DNA of 24,025 nt. Source: CAZWVI01 sp964637165. Lineage in GTDB: Bacteria > Planctomycetota > UBA1135. This document shows positions 1 to 9,200 of this stretch, piece after piece. The stretch spans positions 1 through 24,025 of the forward strand of contig CAZWVI010000026.1 in the NCBI GenBank assembly GCA_964637165.1, given 5' to 3'. A program made the translations under genes and the position numbers. The stretch's first letter is position 1. The number at the start of each line of letters is the position of its first letter. The notes below the pieces were generated by a model. The model did no database searches, had not been told where the DNA came from, and worked only from the letters and a program-made list of their open reading frames with translations.

Positions 1-56
1 TTTCCGACATCCTTTTTTTGGGTCTTTATGACCCAATGTTTGGGGTCAGAGTCCTG
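1..56. repeat. Competing short inverted repeats downstream of the operon
   Basis: Three complementary arms lie here: GGGTC at 20-24, TGACCC at 29-34 and GGGTCA at 43-48. The middle arm can pair with either neighbour, giving two mutually exclusive hairpins. This directly follows the last gene of the long minus-strand operon, so it could act in 3'-end formation. On the minus strand the hairpin is followed by an A-run rather than a T-run, so it is not a classical intrinsic terminator. The GGGGTCAGAGTC wording recalls dispersed palindromic repeats seen near REP-associated transposases in other genomes; that link is from memory and unverified. Confidence 0.35.
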
Positions 57-1799
57 TTAGTTTTCTTCCTCTAATTTCTCAATCTGATACGCCCGTGCTA
101 ATCCTTCATACGACAATTGCTCATCGAAAAACTGGCGTTGGGCTGTTGAGCGGGCGGAGCGACGGGCGCTCTCGATTTCGCCGGGCCATATTTTGCTTTG
201 GTCGGCGTTGCGGCGGCCAGCTAGGTAGGCAACTACGCTAATTCCGTCGCGGGGATTCTCTAGGACTCCAATTACTTCATTGTCCAGGTAATCATCCAGC
301 AGCGAACCTACCTGGCTGCGAAGCCATGGGTTAAATGTGTCATCCGACGTCCACTTGGGATCTGTTACTGGGCGCGCGCGGCGGCTTACCCAATCAAGGT
401 GGCCTAATTCGCCACCACTTGCAGTTACTGCAGCTGCAAAAGCTTCACGTTCCATAGTCACGGGGTCGCCATCAAGAGCGCCTTCAGCGCGTGGAAGAGC
501 AGCCAAAAATGCTTCGGCCGCTTCCTTAGCAAGAACTGCTTGCTTAGTTTCGCGCCAGTGATCTACCACCGAGTCGCGCACCTCAGAAAGTTCTGGCATC
601 GCCCGCGCAATTTGCATGGTTGGGCGCGCAAGCACTGCTACCCCCTCCAAAATGATTGGCTCATTAAGAAAAGTGTTCAGTTCAGAAAAGGCCATCTGCC
701 GTAGGACCGATGTCCCGATACGTGGCAAATCTGGAAGTTGTGAAGAAGGAATCGCTTCAGCTTCAACAATTAACTCGACCCCTTTACCACTAGCAAAGGC
801 CGCCAAATCTTCAGCTTCACCGGCTTCATTTAACAACGCCAAGGCCGCACGGTTTAGTAAGAAGTCACGCTTAAGGCGGTCACCCAATTCTTCACGACTA
901 ATAGTCGGCTCAGTTTCAAGCTTCGGGTCATCATCGCCACGCTGATACAGCGTGTAGCGACGGAAGTCGTAAAAACCTTGGAGCGCTTCATCACTTGGTT
1001 CTTCTTGTGAGGCCCAAGCTTTAACGCTCTCGGTGGCCAATGACTCTTCAGAAATCAAAAGTACCTCAAACGCTACCGACTCTTCATTTTCCAATAGTGC
1101 GCGTTGGTTATAGCTGAGACCAGTTTCGAAGAAGGTTGTCAATTCCTCCTCCTCAGGCTCCAAAGCACTCGCAGCATCAACAAAACCTTCGGTATCAAAG
1201 CTCACGTAGTTGAGTTCCATTTCACTGTAATCCTTAGCCCACTGCTCCAACAACTCAGACTCACTCGGCATAGCGGTCGAAGTCAAAAGCTGCTCAACCG
1301 TGCTCACGCGCAACAGTTCGCGTAACATCGCCTCATATTGCAAAGCAGAAGTGAAACCCATTCGCTGCCAAACATCGGAATAATTCCCAGCTTGAAAAAT
1401 ACGCATCTGCATCTGAAGAAACTGGCTCAATTCAGCATCGCTAACCGCAACACTAAATTCATCGGCCAAGCGTCGCTTAGTAGCGTAAGCAAGAACGTCC
1501 TCGGTGCTAGTACTACCTTGAACTCCCATCAAGCGGTTACTCCAAGTCAGATAATTCCGGGCTGTCCGGTACTCGTCAAGAGAAATCTCACTCGGGCCAC
1601 TTGGCAAAACCAAGCGCGCCATAAGAGGTGGATCGCCTTCCATCATTTGACGGAAAACCGTAGTCATCGGTCCGGTGATGGAGAAAATGACCAAGCAGAA
1701 AATTGCCAGGCCGAGCATGACCCAGCGGTTTTTGCCGTCCTCGCTTGATTCAGGCGAGTTGGCTGGGGCTGGGGTCGAATCGTTCTTCAGGTTACTCAT
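57..1799 (-). CDS. PpiD/SurA-like membrane-anchored periplasmic protein
   Basis: A 580-residue protein with a short polar cytoplasmic N-terminus, one membrane segment at about residues 26-45, and a long acidic helical part outside the inner membrane. Residues about 60-190 have the layout of a SurA/PpiD N-terminal chaperone region: a helix holding ISLDEYRTA, then VSDAELSQFL. Length and topology resemble PpiD (about 620 residues), but I see no clear parvulin-type prolyl isomerase signature, so a chaperone role without catalysis is possible. It is the last gene of the run, 56 bases after scpB, with ATG start and no strong Shine-Dalgarno. By inference it helps fold or release exported products of this operon. 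The family call is moderate, the exact function unknown. Confidence 0.55.
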   Translation of the reverse strand: MSNLKNDSTPAPANSPESSEDGKNRWVMLGLAIFCLVIFSITGPMTTVFRQMMEGDPPLMARLVLPSGPSEISLDEYRTARNYLTWSNRLMGVQGSTSTEDVLAYATKRRLADEFSVAVSDAELSQFLQMQMRIFQAGNYSDVWQRMGFTSALQYEAMLRELLRVSTVEQLLTSTAMPSESELLEQWAKDYSEMELNYVSFDTEGFVDAASALEPEEEELTTFFETGLSYNQRALLENEESVAFEVLLISEESLATESVKAWASQEEPSDEALQGFYDFRRYTLYQRGDDDPKLETEPTISREELGDRLKRDFLLNRAALALLNEAGEAEDLAAFASGKGVELIVEAEAIPSSQLPDLPRIGTSVLRQMAFSELNTFLNEPIILEGVAVLARPTMQIARAMPELSEVRDSVVDHWRETKQAVLAKEAAEAFLAALPRAEGALDGDPVTMEREAFAAAVTASGGELGHLDWVSRRARPVTDPKWTSDDTFNPWLRSQVGSLLDDYLDNEVIGVLENPRDGISVVAYLAGRRNADQSKIWPGEIESARRSARSTAQRQFFDEQLSYEGLARAYQIEKLEEEN

Positions 1800-1855
1800 G
1801 GGTATCTCAGGCTAGGCCTCGGTCTGGAAGTTTACCCTAACCAGGGCAACTTCGC

Positions 1856-2584
1856 CTACTCGCTTATTGGAGCAGGACTTTCAGTGCTGGGCGGGACTTC
1901 GGTCGGGCTTTCGCCAGCAGATGATTTGGGGTCTGGGACTTCGACTGGGCTTGGGTCAGCAGATGACTTGGAGTCCGGCATCTCCTCCACCGGCACCGCC
2001 AAGCGGCCGGCTTCCGGTAATTCGGACAAATCACGTAGTCCAAACTTGTCCAAAAATTCGCGGGTTGTGCCATATATGAATGGGCGGCCCGGCAATTCAG
2101 CCCGTCCCAAAATTCGCACTAACTTCAAATCCAACAAGTGGCGCATGTGCGGGCCAGATTTCACGCCGCGAATGGCATCGACATCAGCCTTTAACACCGG
2201 CTGGCGATAGGCCACCAAAGCCAGAACTTCTAGGGCCGCCGGCCCCACCCGTTCAGCTTGGGCCTTCTTACGCACCGGCGCCAAATCTTCAGCGACATTT
2301 TCACTGGTTAGCAAACGCCAAGCGCGACCGACCTTATGTAAAACCAAGGGCAAGTTACATTCCTGAATCCACTCCTCAAGGGCACTCAAAAAATCGCGCG
2401 GAGACCAAATCTCCTCAATTTCTGGAGCTGGCGAATCTTCTGATTTCGCGACCAGACGCTCCGGATACATAACATCGCGAATGCGGTCCATGTTTATCGG
2501 ATCTGGCGATGAAAAAAATAGCGCGAACAAAAGTTGGAGGCGCTCTTCAGGAACAGGAGGGGGTGTGGAGTTAGTTTGCGACAA
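1856..2584 (-). CDS. scpB: Segregation and condensation protein ScpB
   Basis: ScpB is the kleisin-associated subunit of the cytoplasmic SMC-ScpAB condensin that organises and segregates chromosomes. The 242-residue protein shows two winged-helix regions. The second holds the family hallmark: AALEVLALVAYRQPV at 116-130, IRGVKSG at 138-144, GRAELPGRPFIYGTT at 160-174, and FLDKFGLRDLSELP at 177-190. The start is TTG at 2584, overlapping the end of the upstream lipoprotein gene by 14 bases; the next Met (residue 32) would remove the first helix, so TTG is preferred although no Shine-Dalgarno is visible. The tail after residue 200 is Pro/Ser/Glu-rich and has a tandem 14-residue repeat. scpA is not adjacent, and the setting inside a secretion operon is unusual. 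Confidence 0.93.
   Translation of the reverse strand: MSQTNSTPPPVPEERLQLLFALFFSSPDPINMDRIRDVMYPERLVAKSEDSPAPEIEEIWSPRDFLSALEEWIQECNLPLVLHKVGRAWRLLTSENVAEDLAPVRKKAQAERVGPAALEVLALVAYRQPVLKADVDAIRGVKSGPHMRHLLDLKLVRILGRAELPGRPFIYGTTREFLDKFGLRDLSELPEAGRLAVPVEEMPDSKSSADPSPVEVPDPKSSAGESPTEVPPSTESPAPISE
1893..1976 (-). repeat. Tandem 42-bp repeat in scpB tail
   Basis: Two 42-bp copies (about 1893-1934 and 1935-1976) encode 14-residue units running from DSKSSAD to VEVP and from DPKSSAG to TEVP, ScpB residues 204-217 and 218-231. The copies differ at several bases, so the duplication is not very recent. It is in frame and probably lengthens a disordered tail. Confidence 0.7.
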
Positions 2585-3470
2585 AGGTCCGCGGGAGGCT
2601 CTGGATTAAGGGGGAAGCCTCATGAGCAGTATAACGCCGATGCATCTCATCCCACCATGCGCGAGCCTCTAATGCACCAATTGGTCGCGACCGAATCTGC
2701 TCCAGTAGGACCGAATTTGGCGGCAAGCTCTTAAGCGCGGGAACTCGCTCTTGTTCAATCAATATGTGCCACAACAGGTCGCCGTCCAAACGAAAGGGTT
2801 GTCCATCAAAATGGTCGGTGAAACCACTTCCAGCAAAAACTGGAATCAACTCGATACGGGCCGGCGGGTCGAGTTGGCTAGGGTCAGCGCCAAGCGCCAA
2901 CTTTCGTGCCAGCGATTCTGCAGTCTTAGAACTGCGCGCAACCAAAGCCAAAACTTTAACTAGTTCAACTTCCGATGCCGCCGCCCGCAAACACAATTGA
3001 TAGCGCATATTGTCGGCGAGCCGCGAACGAATTGCTGCTCGCACATCGGCACGGCCACGCTGATATCGGTTCACCGACCAATCAGTAAAGTCGCCATGCT
3101 CCCCCATCTCGGCAACAATATTTTCGACAGCCCGTGTTAGCGCCGAATCAATTTCAGCGAGTGGTAAATCTATTTGCAAGCGCTCAGCTTCACGGCGCGC
3201 AAATTCACTGCGCATCAAGTTGCGCACCACCGCGCGCGTTTCTTCTGGATATAAAAAAGCCAATTCGGCAACCAATGCTGATGCCAATAAAAAATCGCCA
3301 GCCACTGACGCATAAGGCAAGGCATCATTCTTGACGGTCGCACCTTGGGTTTGCACAAGTGACGCCGAAGCGGAGTGCGATGGATTTGCGGACGCCAGGG
3401 TCAATGACGATTTCGGGGCGGCGCAGGCAGCTAAGCTAAACACCAATCCGACTAACAGCAATTGTTTCAT
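2571..3470 (-). CDS. Lipoprotein with SurA-like helical region
   Basis: Start chosen at ATG 3470 because it gives a clean lipoprotein signal (MKQLLLVGLVFSLAAC, lipobox Leu-Ala-Ala-Cys16) and shares one base with the upstream stop (TAATG). The open frame continues 17 codons upstream but would spoil the signal peptide. The mature part of this 299-residue protein is helical. Around residues 65-165 it has a pattern like SurA-type chaperone N-domains: EFARREAERLQIDLPLAEID, then an arginine-rich helix with RADVRAAIRSRL. No parvulin catalytic core is seen. It is likely a membrane-anchored periplasmic lipoprotein. Its place next to secretion genes suggests an assembly or chaperone role, which is inference. 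Confidence 0.6.
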   Translation of the reverse strand: MKQLLLVGLVFSLAACAAPKSSLTLASANPSHSASASLVQTQGATVKNDALPYASVAGDFLLASALVAELAFLYPEETRAVVRNLMRSEFARREAERLQIDLPLAEIDSALTRAVENIVAEMGEHGDFTDWSVNRYQRGRADVRAAIRSRLADNMRYQLCLRAAASEVELVKVLALVARSSKTAESLARKLALGADPSQLDPPARIELIPVFAGSGFTDHFDGQPFRLDGDLLWHILIEQERVPALKSLPPNSVLLEQIRSRPIGALEARAWWDEMHRRYTAHEASPLIQSLPRTFVAN

Positions 3471-4939
3471 TAGCGGAAAGTAACCGAACGCCACACACCA
3501 ACTCCGTGGCACGTTGGGCATTTTGATTTTTGTGATTTGCCACCATTAGCACCCAAGTTAAGGCGTTTAATCACCCCACCACCGGCACACGTTTGACACG
3601 AAGAAAAGCTCACGTGAGTAAGTTCGTAATCTCCTGCAAACTCTGCATAATAGGCAAGCAACCATTGAAAGCGCTGATTGGCATTCGCATTACGCCACCA
3701 ATCTTCCGGCGAAAATTCATCATCCCCAGACGCCTGACTGCGTGCGCGCTCTAAGTTTTCTAAATACTTTTTCGTGCGCTCTTCTAGCTCTCGTTGCTCG
3801 GGAGTTTTTCCATCGTCAACTTCCTCGAGGTCTGGGTCCAATCCCGCCCGCGCGCGGTCCTCTCCCAAAATCCAACTACCGGCTCCAAAATTAGCTTGAT
3901 AGCGTTTAGCACCATGTTCTACGCGCTCCGGCCACAAGGACTCAACATCTTCAATATTTAACTCCGGCTTATATTCTTGAAGTTGTTCAAGCATCTCGGC
4001 ACGCAACAGCGCCGGCAATTCACTTTCAGCCCAACCCATCAATTCGTCAACGGCCGCGCCACGGTCTAAGGCCCGACGTTTAACTAAATTGCTTAACTCA
4101 CTGAACCAGTTTCGGCTCAGGTGTTTTTCCAAACTTTCGGTACGCTTCAACTCAAACTTTTCCAGTAGATCTAAATAGTCAACGTGCAATGGTGAATCTG
4201 GGAAGTCAGCATCAAAGTTCTGCAACTTTTCCAATGCTTCGGGAAAACGTTGCCGATGAATTGATTGACGCACTGACTCCAACGCTTCAGCTTGGGCCAA
4301 GTTGTCGCGGGTTAATTCAGTTGATCTTCTTAAATTCCCCAACCGCGCCTGCAAAGCGGTATCCGCTGTTTGTAAAGCCACATCTTCGGCGGCGGTAATC
4401 ATTTCGAGAGCACGCTCCAGAGCGAATACGTTTTGCAATTCAATTGCAAAGGCGTACAAGTCAGTACCTAAGTCCATATCAAAATCAAGCACCCGTTCTT
4501 GATAAAACTGTTCGGGAGTTAGCACTTGCGGGGCCGGCACCATTATTTTTTCAACTGGTGCCGCCAAGCGATGCAACGGAATCAAACTACGCGAATCGTG
4601 AATGCGTAAATCAAGGTTCGCCCCATCGTTGCCAACTACGCGGCCGACTAAGACCTGTCCATTTACAAGTAGCAATTGATCGGCGGCAACTTGCGGGACC
4701 GAGGTCTCCACTCGGTAGCCGAGGTTGGCGCGTAAGGCCTCCGATTCGCCAGGAAACAAGTCCGACCACGTCAGGCCATACTCTCCTCCATTTTGTAAAG
4801 CGCGCACAACTAATCCGTCAAAATCATGTTCAATGATTTCACAAACCAAAACGCGGCCATCACGCAGGCGCAACAAGTGATCTTGCGGGGCTTGCGGTTG
4901 TTGGAGGAAAAGCGGAAACAACAGAAGGGTGCTAAACAT
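3470..4939 (-). CDS. Exported protein with N-terminal beta repeats and C-terminal CxxC zinc motif
   Basis: I do not recognise this 489-residue protein as a named family. A hydrophobic N-terminus (MFSTLLLFPLFLQ) looks like a signal peptide. Two similar beta segments follow, at about 22-52 (LRLRDGRVLVCEIIEHDFDG) and 88-113 (LLLVNGQVLVGRVV), perhaps small barrels. The middle (about 140-405) is helical and charged, suggesting coiled coil. The C-terminus carries two CxxC knuckles, C448/C451 followed by AGGG and C474/C477 followed by HGVG, like half of a DnaJ cysteine-rich domain, so it probably binds one zinc. A zinc ribbon on an exported protein is unusual. Its start lies 2 bases after the GspI-like stop, and its stop overlaps the next start (TAATG). 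Confidence 0.6.
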   Translation of the reverse strand: MFSTLLLFPLFLQQPQAPQDHLLRLRDGRVLVCEIIEHDFDGLVVRALQNGGEYGLTWSDLFPGESEALRANLGYRVETSVPQVAADQLLLVNGQVLVGRVVGNDGANLDLRIHDSRSLIPLHRLAAPVEKIMVPAPQVLTPEQFYQERVLDFDMDLGTDLYAFAIELQNVFALERALEMITAAEDVALQTADTALQARLGNLRRSTELTRDNLAQAEALESVRQSIHRQRFPEALEKLQNFDADFPDSPLHVDYLDLLEKFELKRTESLEKHLSRNWFSELSNLVKRRALDRGAAVDELMGWAESELPALLRAEMLEQLQEYKPELNIEDVESLWPERVEHGAKRYQANFGAGSWILGEDRARAGLDPDLEEVDDGKTPEQRELEERTKKYLENLERARSQASGDDEFSPEDWWRNANANQRFQWLLAYYAEFAGDYELTHVSFSSCQTCAGGGVIKRLNLGANGGKSQKSKCPTCHGVGVWRSVTFR

Positions 4940-4941
4940 TT

Positions 4942-5352
4942 CTATTCAAATTCTAAGCGACGTAAAACCGGGACATGTCTGGGGAGCAAAAACTGAACGC
5001 TAGTCGCGGGGCGTTCGATGCGTTCTCGGTAAACCACCAAGGTGGCGTGGTAAACCAGAGGGTCATTTAATGGCTCTGCATCTACTTGGTAATGGTATCC
5101 GGGCGCACCGGTAACCGGTTGATGAACAAATTCGCGCATTTCACCGATGCTGCCGTCAGCGTTCAGGGTGAATGCTTGCGCTTTTATGTCGGCCACCAAC
5201 CCCGGCAGTAAGGGGGCGATGATGGCGTGGGAGCGAGCCTTTTGTTCGAGGCCTCCGCCGAAGTGGAATAGGCCCATTAGTGCGCTAATGCCAACTAGGA
5301 AAATCCCCATGGCCAACAACACTTCGATTAATGTCATGCCGCGCCGACTCAT
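4942..5352 (-). CDS. Type II secretion minor pseudopilin, GspI/PilV-like
   Basis: A 136-residue prepilin. RRG followed by MTLIEVLLAMGIF gives a type III signal with cleavage after Gly5 and the conserved Glu at mature position 5, then a hydrophobic helix for membrane insertion and pseudopilus packing. Small size and order next to GspJ- and GspK-like genes support the GspI role: in known systems GspI, J and K form the pseudopilus tip complex. The start overlaps the GspJ stop as ATGA, with GGAGG about 9 bases upstream. The C-terminal part is compact and beta-rich. The prepilin call is firm; assignment as I rather than another minor type rests on position and size. Confidence 0.8.
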   Translation of the reverse strand: MSRRGMTLIEVLLAMGIFLVGISALMGLFHFGGGLEQKARSHAIIAPLLPGLVADIKAQAFTLNADGSIGEMREFVHQPVTGAPGYHYQVDAEPLNDPLVYHATLVVYRERIERPATSVQFLLPRHVPVLRRLEFE

Positions 5353-6296
5353 GGTTGCAGCCTCCGGCCCTGGCTAGGAAGGTTCACCTGGCCTTGGTAA
5401 GGACGGAAAAATAAAACGCCAGTGCCGCGGGCATGAGCATGGGGGGCAGTTCCGTACACTCCGCGCGTGCCGACGGTCATCTTCGGAAAAGTGCCGCGCA
5501 ATTCAATGAACTCGCGTTCGAGCAGTACGGTATCACCAACTCCAAGTGGCACACTGCCCCGCAATTCGAATACATTTGAACTGGTACCGATGTCGTTATC
5601 CAATAGTGGCGGTTTAGTGCGCGCCAAGCCTTCAACGCGATTAAGTGAAAAGCTGATTGCGCGAGGGAAGTCGAACAAAGTATCCGGTGCAATATCAACA
5701 AATTCAGCCACGGCACCATCGCGTTCAGTAGCGACAAATTCACAATTACCAATACCGTCAAGCACTGACATCGCGGCCAAGCCTTTAGCCATCGAGGCTG
5801 CATAGCGATCGCTACTTATACTTTCCGGAGATTCGGCGGGTTGAACGAAACGCACTAAGCGGCCAAGGCGTTGGCCGGCGCCGGCTTCGGGGACCACCGT
5901 CCACATTACTTCAACTGCACCTCGGCCATCTGGGTTGGCCGAGCGCAAACCAGAACCACGTGCTAGAAAACGCAATCGCGGAGCCATCCATGGTTCTTCG
6001 TTTTCACCGGGCGCACGCACTTGCCATGAATCTAGGCTTAACCAACCTTGAGGTCCGGTGTGCAAAGCAGCGACATCGGATTGAATGCATTCCAGGGCTG
6101 CCATAAATTCCAAATCGCCCCGGCCGTGGCGTTCAGATGTCTGCCAAATCCCTAGTACCGAACGCACTACTCCGATGATGAAAAGGCCAAGCATCACAAA
6201 CAAGCCCAAGGCTAGAACAACTTCAACTAAAGTCATGCCGCGCTGACTGCGGCCGAGGCGAACTAATGGCTTAACGCAACTTTTTATGCCAGTCAT
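5349..6296 (-). CDS. Type II secretion minor pseudopilin, GspJ-like, with C-terminal RGxxGT module
   Basis: Start set at ATG 6296, which overlaps the upstream stop (TAATG) and has a strong AGGAGGTG site 8 bases away; the frame is open for 29 more codons upstream. The protein has 315 residues. QRG then MTLVEVVLALGLF is a prepilin signal (cleavage after Gly20, Glu at mature position 5). The body includes the beta-rich stretch expected for GspJ, but the protein is longer than a usual GspJ (about 200 residues). Residues about 242-298 contain VFELRGSVPLGVGDTVLLE and end GTRGVYGTAPHAHARGTGV, closely resembling modules repeated in the neighbouring GspK-like giant. It is probably a pseudopilus tip subunit whose tail shares a fold with GspK. 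Confidence 0.8.
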   Translation of the reverse strand: MTGIKSCVKPLVRLGRSQRGMTLVEVVLALGLFVMLGLFIIGVVRSVLGIWQTSERHGRGDLEFMAALECIQSDVAALHTGPQGWLSLDSWQVRAPGENEEPWMAPRLRFLARGSGLRSANPDGRGAVEVMWTVVPEAGAGQRLGRLVRFVQPAESPESISSDRYAASMAKGLAAMSVLDGIGNCEFVATERDGAVAEFVDIAPDTLFDFPRAISFSLNRVEGLARTKPPLLDNDIGTSSNVFELRGSVPLGVGDTVLLEREFIELRGTFPKMTVGTRGVYGTAPHAHARGTGVLFFRPYQGQVNLPSQGRRLQP

Positions 6297-9200
6297 TATT
6301 CGCGCACCTCCTCGTGTAAGTCGACGCGAGACTCGGCTAAGTAGTCGACCAAGATATTGCGAATGCGTGGCGCTTGTAGCCAACCTGTGGACAAGAAATC
6401 AATTGGGTCAAATGCACCGGTATCCCAATCGAAACTAAATCGCAATTGCAAATCGTCACTGGCCAATTGAATTGGCAGCAAGCCCTTCTGCATATCCTTT
6501 GGCTCCAATTGCAAGAGGCCGGGCGTTTCGCCAGGTTGGCCTTCCCAATCGGCATTGTTAGCACTAACTGCCACGCGAATGCGGTGGGCTGCATCAGGAA
6601 GTTCGGCGTCAAAACGCAAACCACGCCAATAAGCTTCCGGCTCATTGAAGCCAATTTGGAACCAACTACTGGCAGGATTATTTGATTGCGGAATCCAACG
6701 GTCCTCCCAACGAGTTGGGAAGTCATAAACCAAACTGCCAGCTTCGTGGGCGGCGGCATTAGTTCCAAAACGGGCGCGCAATAATCCTTCGCCACCATCA
6801 TCGTCCAGTTCAGGTCGTGGCCGCCGCCGTGGCATGGTAAATCCCCCACCACCATAAAGTGTGGAACTACTGTGAATCAATTCATCGTTAATTAATAACA
6901 ACGGCCGCGACGGAAATCCGACACTGCTATTAAGCGGAATAATTTCACCCTCAACTTCCATATCGCCACTTAAAACAGATTGGGCGCGACCGGAAACAAT
7001 GTTAATCGATGCTCCAGCAGCGTGGCCGCGCGGCTCGGTGCCATGTAAGCCACGACCATTTGGTGCCAAGGTCATAATGCCAGTTCCGGGATCGAAATCG
7101 GTGTAGGCAATCCGTTCACCATCGATATCGATTAAACCCGAGGTTTGAATTAATGAAAAGTAAGCGCCAGCACTTGGCGCATAATAACGCTGGGTGGCAA
7201 CTACTAGTGCGTAGTCGTCAACTGTCAATTCATCAGTCTCAGTAGCCGCGAGGTCTTGGTCGAGCACGAAGGCACCGCGGGCAGTTAACAATTGCGCCGC
7301 ACCCATCCCACCATCGGTCATAAATTGAACTTCATCAATGTACCCTTGGAAGTTATTCGCAGTTGACGAACCACCTAAGGTTATTGCCTGCAATTCAGCC
7401 GGACGTTCACCACTTGGGAACTTGCACAAACGCGCAATCATACGCGGGTCGAAGTCGCTCGAGGTTGGGTCGATAGTGCTCGGGTCGGTATGCAGAAAAG
7501 GCACGCCGGGAACTTCTGCAAATGCCGCATAGGTAGTGTTTGGATAGAGGCGGAGATCCGTTTGCGCACGGGTCGCGGCACCCCATTCAACGGTGAACCA
7601 TTGTGGGTTGGCTGAAGTTGCTGGTTGCATTACCGCGACCCGATCCTTGCGGCCAACGTAACCCGACCATGGGCCGGCGCCGCGCGCGACATGGAATACT
7701 GGATTTATTTGCTCGCCGGCGTTGTGCGCGTGGTCAAAAGTACCAAGTACTCCACGGAAATCATATGCGAGGCGAATCGCTTCCAAAGTGGGGTCACGGT
7801 CATCGATTGCTTGGCCAAGCGTTCGGGCAAAAGCCCAATCACTGTAGGGGTCTTGCTGGGGCAGGAACATTCCGCCTCCTCCTCCACCGCCGCCGCCTCC
7901 GCCGCCACCCCCTCCAGGTGGGTCATCTGGCAGGTCGATGTTTTCGTTTAATACATAAGCACCAACTGCACGGCCGATTGCGCCCCAGTCATCGCGCAAG
8001 AAACAATTATTCAAAATGCTGTCGTAGCGAACCCATTCGGTCACTTCGGAATCACCATAAACTGAAAGTTGCACAAACTCAGAATGCTCATCGTCTGGTG
8101 CAAGATAGGTAATATCACTGGCATTCGAACTCTTCACAGAAATCGGCATCACGAAGAGGCGCCACTCTTCTAAATCTCGCAGTGCTTCGCCTTCCCAGTT
8201 CACAATGTATGGTGCCCATTCACCGATGAATGAATTACCCGTCGGCGAAGAAACACCACCTGGCGCCCGCAACATGCCAGGGGTTTGCACATTGCGCTCG
8301 GTAATTGTCAGCATGCCGTTGGCGCGCGCGAGGTAGCGGACAATTTCCCAGCCGCCGATACGCGCGTTGGTGGAGTCTTCCCAACCGGTGCGGCGTTGAA
8401 ACAACAATGCATAGCCGCCGTCGGATTGAAATGCCTCCTCGTAATAAGGATCGCTCTCAATCATCGGCAACAACTCGAGATCGCCAAGCCAAGTTGAACT
8501 AATTCCGCGTCCGACTTCGAAACTGAATCCGCGTAATGAAAGTGCCGTAATCGGCTCCTCGGTGGGCATCGTTACCGCAACCGAAAATGGCCCCAAGTCA
8601 CCACTTATTCTTCCACCGCCGGGCGGAATGTCACTACTTAACCACGCGCTATACCCGTAAAGTTCGACGCCCGCGCCAACGGGGTGGAGCGAATCCAAAG
8701 ACCCGGTCATGGTGTCGGAACCTTCTCGCGCGGCGCGGCCGCCGAGGTATTCATCGGGCCCGACATTGCGCTGTGTTTCAAAACTGGTCGCGGTTTTGGA
8801 CGAGTATTCAATTACTTCATCACCAATGCGAATGACCCCGCGTTCAGGAAATCCTTCGGTGGACTCGACAAAAATTGAATCGTCGCGTGAGCCTGGTGCG
8901 TAGCCGGGCACTTCGGCAGTGGTCCAAGTCAAGCAGTTGATGTTACCGCGAGGAATTCCATCAACGGCAAGTTGCACCCCGCGCGGGCTAATTCCGCGCA
9001 TGGTCATTCCCAAGTGCAGCGAACGGCCAGTTAGTGGGTATTCAGCGGGGTCGAGTTCAACGGTTAAGGCTTCTTCAAAGCCCTCGGGGTCAAGCGGGTC
9101 CTCACCGGCGTTATCCCAAGCGCGCATAATCAAACGGCCTTCTTCAAACCCGGCAGTTACGCGTTGTCCATCAGTGGCCGGACCGTAGATATCAAACAAG

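Noticed and set aside
7871..7915. Repetitive GCC/TCC sequence resembling a short tandem array
   Set aside because: There are no spacers or unit longer than three bases; it is a glycine-codon run, not a CRISPR or satellite.
7603..8112. Plus-strand open frame (169 codons) opposite the GspK-like gene
   Set aside because: An Arg/His-rich shadow product within a continuous coding frame for the giant pseudopilin.
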